DNA of 7,303 nucleotides from assembly GCA_016929815.1 (NCBI GenBank), contig JAFGIC010000151.1, forward strand, positions 1 to 7,303. The letters are read 5' to 3'. The stretch comes from Deltaproteobacteria bacterium (GTDB lineage: Bacteria; Desulfobacterota; DSM-4660; Desulfatiglandales; HGW-15). Both the position numbers and the translations under genes were made by a program. Below, piece after piece: positions 6,220-7,303 of this stretch (the stretch's first letter is position 1; each line of letters opens with the position of its first letter). The notes under the pieces are model-generated. The model was given only the letters and a program-made list of their open reading frames with translations, did no database searches and was not told where the DNA came from.

Positions 6220-7303
6220 TCATGCCAGGTTAAATTCAGTCATCGATGATGCCGCAAGTAGGCCTTCCCTGATGGAATCGGAGATTCCCTGGAACTCCCA
6301 ACGGGCATACCTGCCTACCTGATATATGTCGTTTTTTTTAAGTTCACGCAAAGCCTTTTCTTTCCATCTTGAACCGGGCCAGGACCATGTATATGCGACA
6401 TCAATCCAGGTGAAATCCGTGACTTCGGTGTCATTGACAAAACCCCAGTCCTGCAATTCTTTGGTTACATCGTCAATATACTGAGCAATCTCTTTGTGCG
6501 ACGCTTTTTGTCCCCCAGGATACGCGCGTTCAACATAGATGCTTACTCTATCATTGTTCTTGTGGGAAGAAACTGGGAGAAAGGATCTGTCAACATTACT
6601 GTAGAAACCAACACGATGAAAACCTGAAATGGTGTTTATATTATATAGCCAGTGATGATCTGGACAATTATTTCCTCGATTTGCACCAATATTCAAGACA
6701 AGAACAGAAGAGTAGGGGTCATTCCTGCAATCGAGATGCAAGCCGCAGAGCCCGATCACGTCATTTAACGGCAGTGTTGAGATGATACTATCATATGATA
6801 TCGTACTGCCGTCATAGAAAGAGATTGTTTTATTTTGTATATCGATTGTTTTAACCTGTTTTCCGTATTGTACGTCACACTTTTCGGCAATACGACGGGC
6901 AAGGGCGTTTAGACCATTTTCAGGATAAATAAAAGAGGAGTTATATCCTGCCGCGCTTGATTCTCCAAAAGCCCCTTTTCTTACGAGAGAGAGGTCAACA
7001 GGAGATTTAAAGGCATCTTGCGGAGCGATGTGTTCGTATAGCCCTGCCGTGTATAAACTGTGAAAGGGGTAAAAGAAGAGGTTGCAAAGTGTGGAGCCGA
7101 AGGTTTTTTTCAGCCACCCTTTCATGGTATCTGGTTCAACTTGCCCTTGCTCAATCATTTCCTCAAGGGCTATTTTAGCGACGCCGGTATCCAGAAATCG
7201 AAGATTGTTTTGTATGGGGTACGGGATATAAAGGTCTCTATCCCTGAAATAGACCGATGAACGTCTGGTATAACTTTTGACAGATGAAAATTTGTTGATA
7301 AAA
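6220..7303 (-). CDS. UDP-galactopyranose-mutase/protoporphyrinogen-oxidase-like FAD flavoprotein, N-terminus beyond the window
   Basis: The minus-strand frame stays open to the right edge, so 360 C-terminal residues are visible and the ATG at 7158-7156 is an internal Met, not the start. The 48 residues before that Met are clearly family-like, including RRSSVYFRDRDLYIPYPIQN near fragment positions 13-31. Next come FHSLYTAGLYEHIAPQ (about 80-95), the YPENGLNALARRIAEK segment (126-141), STLPLNDVI (about 176-184), and near the end VGRYARWEFQGISDS (329-343), matching the C-terminal FAD-contact motif of amine-oxidase-fold enzymes. The dinucleotide-binding GxGxxG must lie in the missing N-terminus. 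This superfamily covers UDP-galactopyranose mutases, protoporphyrinogen oxidases and many sugar-cluster flavoproteins of unknown reaction. The adjacent GlfT-like transferase favours a furanose-forming or other sugar-nucleotide role, but the classical Glf signatures were not recognised, so mutase activity is tentative. FAD-fold membership is much surer than the reaction. Confidence 0.8.
   Translation of the reverse strand, partial: FINKFSSVKSYTRRSSVYFRDRDLYIPYPIQNNLRFLDTGVAKIALEEMIEQGQVEPDTMKGWLKKTFGSTLCNLFFYPFHSLYTAGLYEHIAPQDAFKSPVDLSLVRKGAFGESSAAGYNSSFIYPENGLNALARRIAEKCDVQYGKQVKTIDIQNKTISFYDGSTISYDSIISTLPLNDVIGLCGLHLDCRNDPYSSVLVLNIGANRGNNCPDHHWLYNINTISGFHRVGFYSNVDRSFLPVSSHKNNDRVSIYVERAYPGGQKASHKEIAQYIDDVTKELQDWGFVNDTEVTDFTWIDVAYTWSWPGSRWKEKALRELKKNDIYQVGRYARWEFQGISDSIREGLLAASSMTEFNLA

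Noticed and set aside
7060..7260. Plus-strand open frame of 66 codons at the right edge
   Set aside because: Antisense to the flavoprotein, whose conserved residues cover the same bases.

Overview
The window is a bacterial glycan and lipid-carrier gene cluster on a chromosome-like background. Every gene that can be read is either a glycosyltransferase or an enzyme of a kind that commonly works beside one. No rRNA, tRNA, CRISPR array, transposase or phage gene was seen. Composition is moderate, with AT-rich third positions mixed with GC-rich ones. The class B (cobalamin-binding-type) radical SAM enzyme and the envelope-polysaccharide style point to a Gram-negative, probably anaerobic or metabolically unusual bacterium (for example Desulfobacterota, Nitrospirota or Planctomycetota). 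This placement is an inference from gene style, not from a marker gene.

Layout. Bases 1-173 hold the leader of the plus-strand operon and, on the minus strand, what looks like the start of a divergent gene leaving the left edge (ATG at 28-26 with a well-spaced ribosome binding site). Bases 174-5208 are a tight plus-strand operon of five genes: a DPM1-like polyprenyl-phosphate glycosyltransferase with two C-terminal membrane helices, a second GT2 glycosyltransferase, an HpnJ-like cobalamin-type radical SAM enzyme, a membrane-anchored DUF218 (SanA/ElyC/YdcF) protein, and a GT4 glycosyltransferase. Junctions are a 4-base gap, a TAATG overlap, a 29-base gap, another TAATG overlap, and then an ATGA overlap leading into an open reading frame of only 21 codons (5205-5270). 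That frame has the best ribosome binding site of the operon and looks like the stump of a lost sixth gene. Bases 5265-7303 are two minus-strand genes converging on the operon: a GT2 enzyme of the galactofuranosyltransferase (GlfT-like) type, and upstream of it a UDP-galactopyranose-mutase/protoporphyrinogen-oxidase-like flavoprotein that runs off the right edge.

How they may work together (inference). The DPM1-like enzyme would charge a polyprenyl phosphate with a sugar at the cytoplasmic membrane. The GT2 and GT4 enzymes would extend a lipid-linked glycan. The radical SAM enzyme would modify a sugar or the lipid, as HpnJ does in bacteriohopanepolyol side-chain cyclisation. The DUF218 protein would act on lipid-carrier or envelope intermediates. 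The minus-strand pair is a plausible furanose module, with a mutase-like flavoprotein supplying a sugar donor for the GlfT-like transferase. None of these substrates can be read from sequence alone.

The most interesting points are the radical SAM enzyme sitting among glycosyltransferases with no hopanoid gene in view, the broken sixth gene at the convergent junction, and the flavoprotein/GlfT-like pair.
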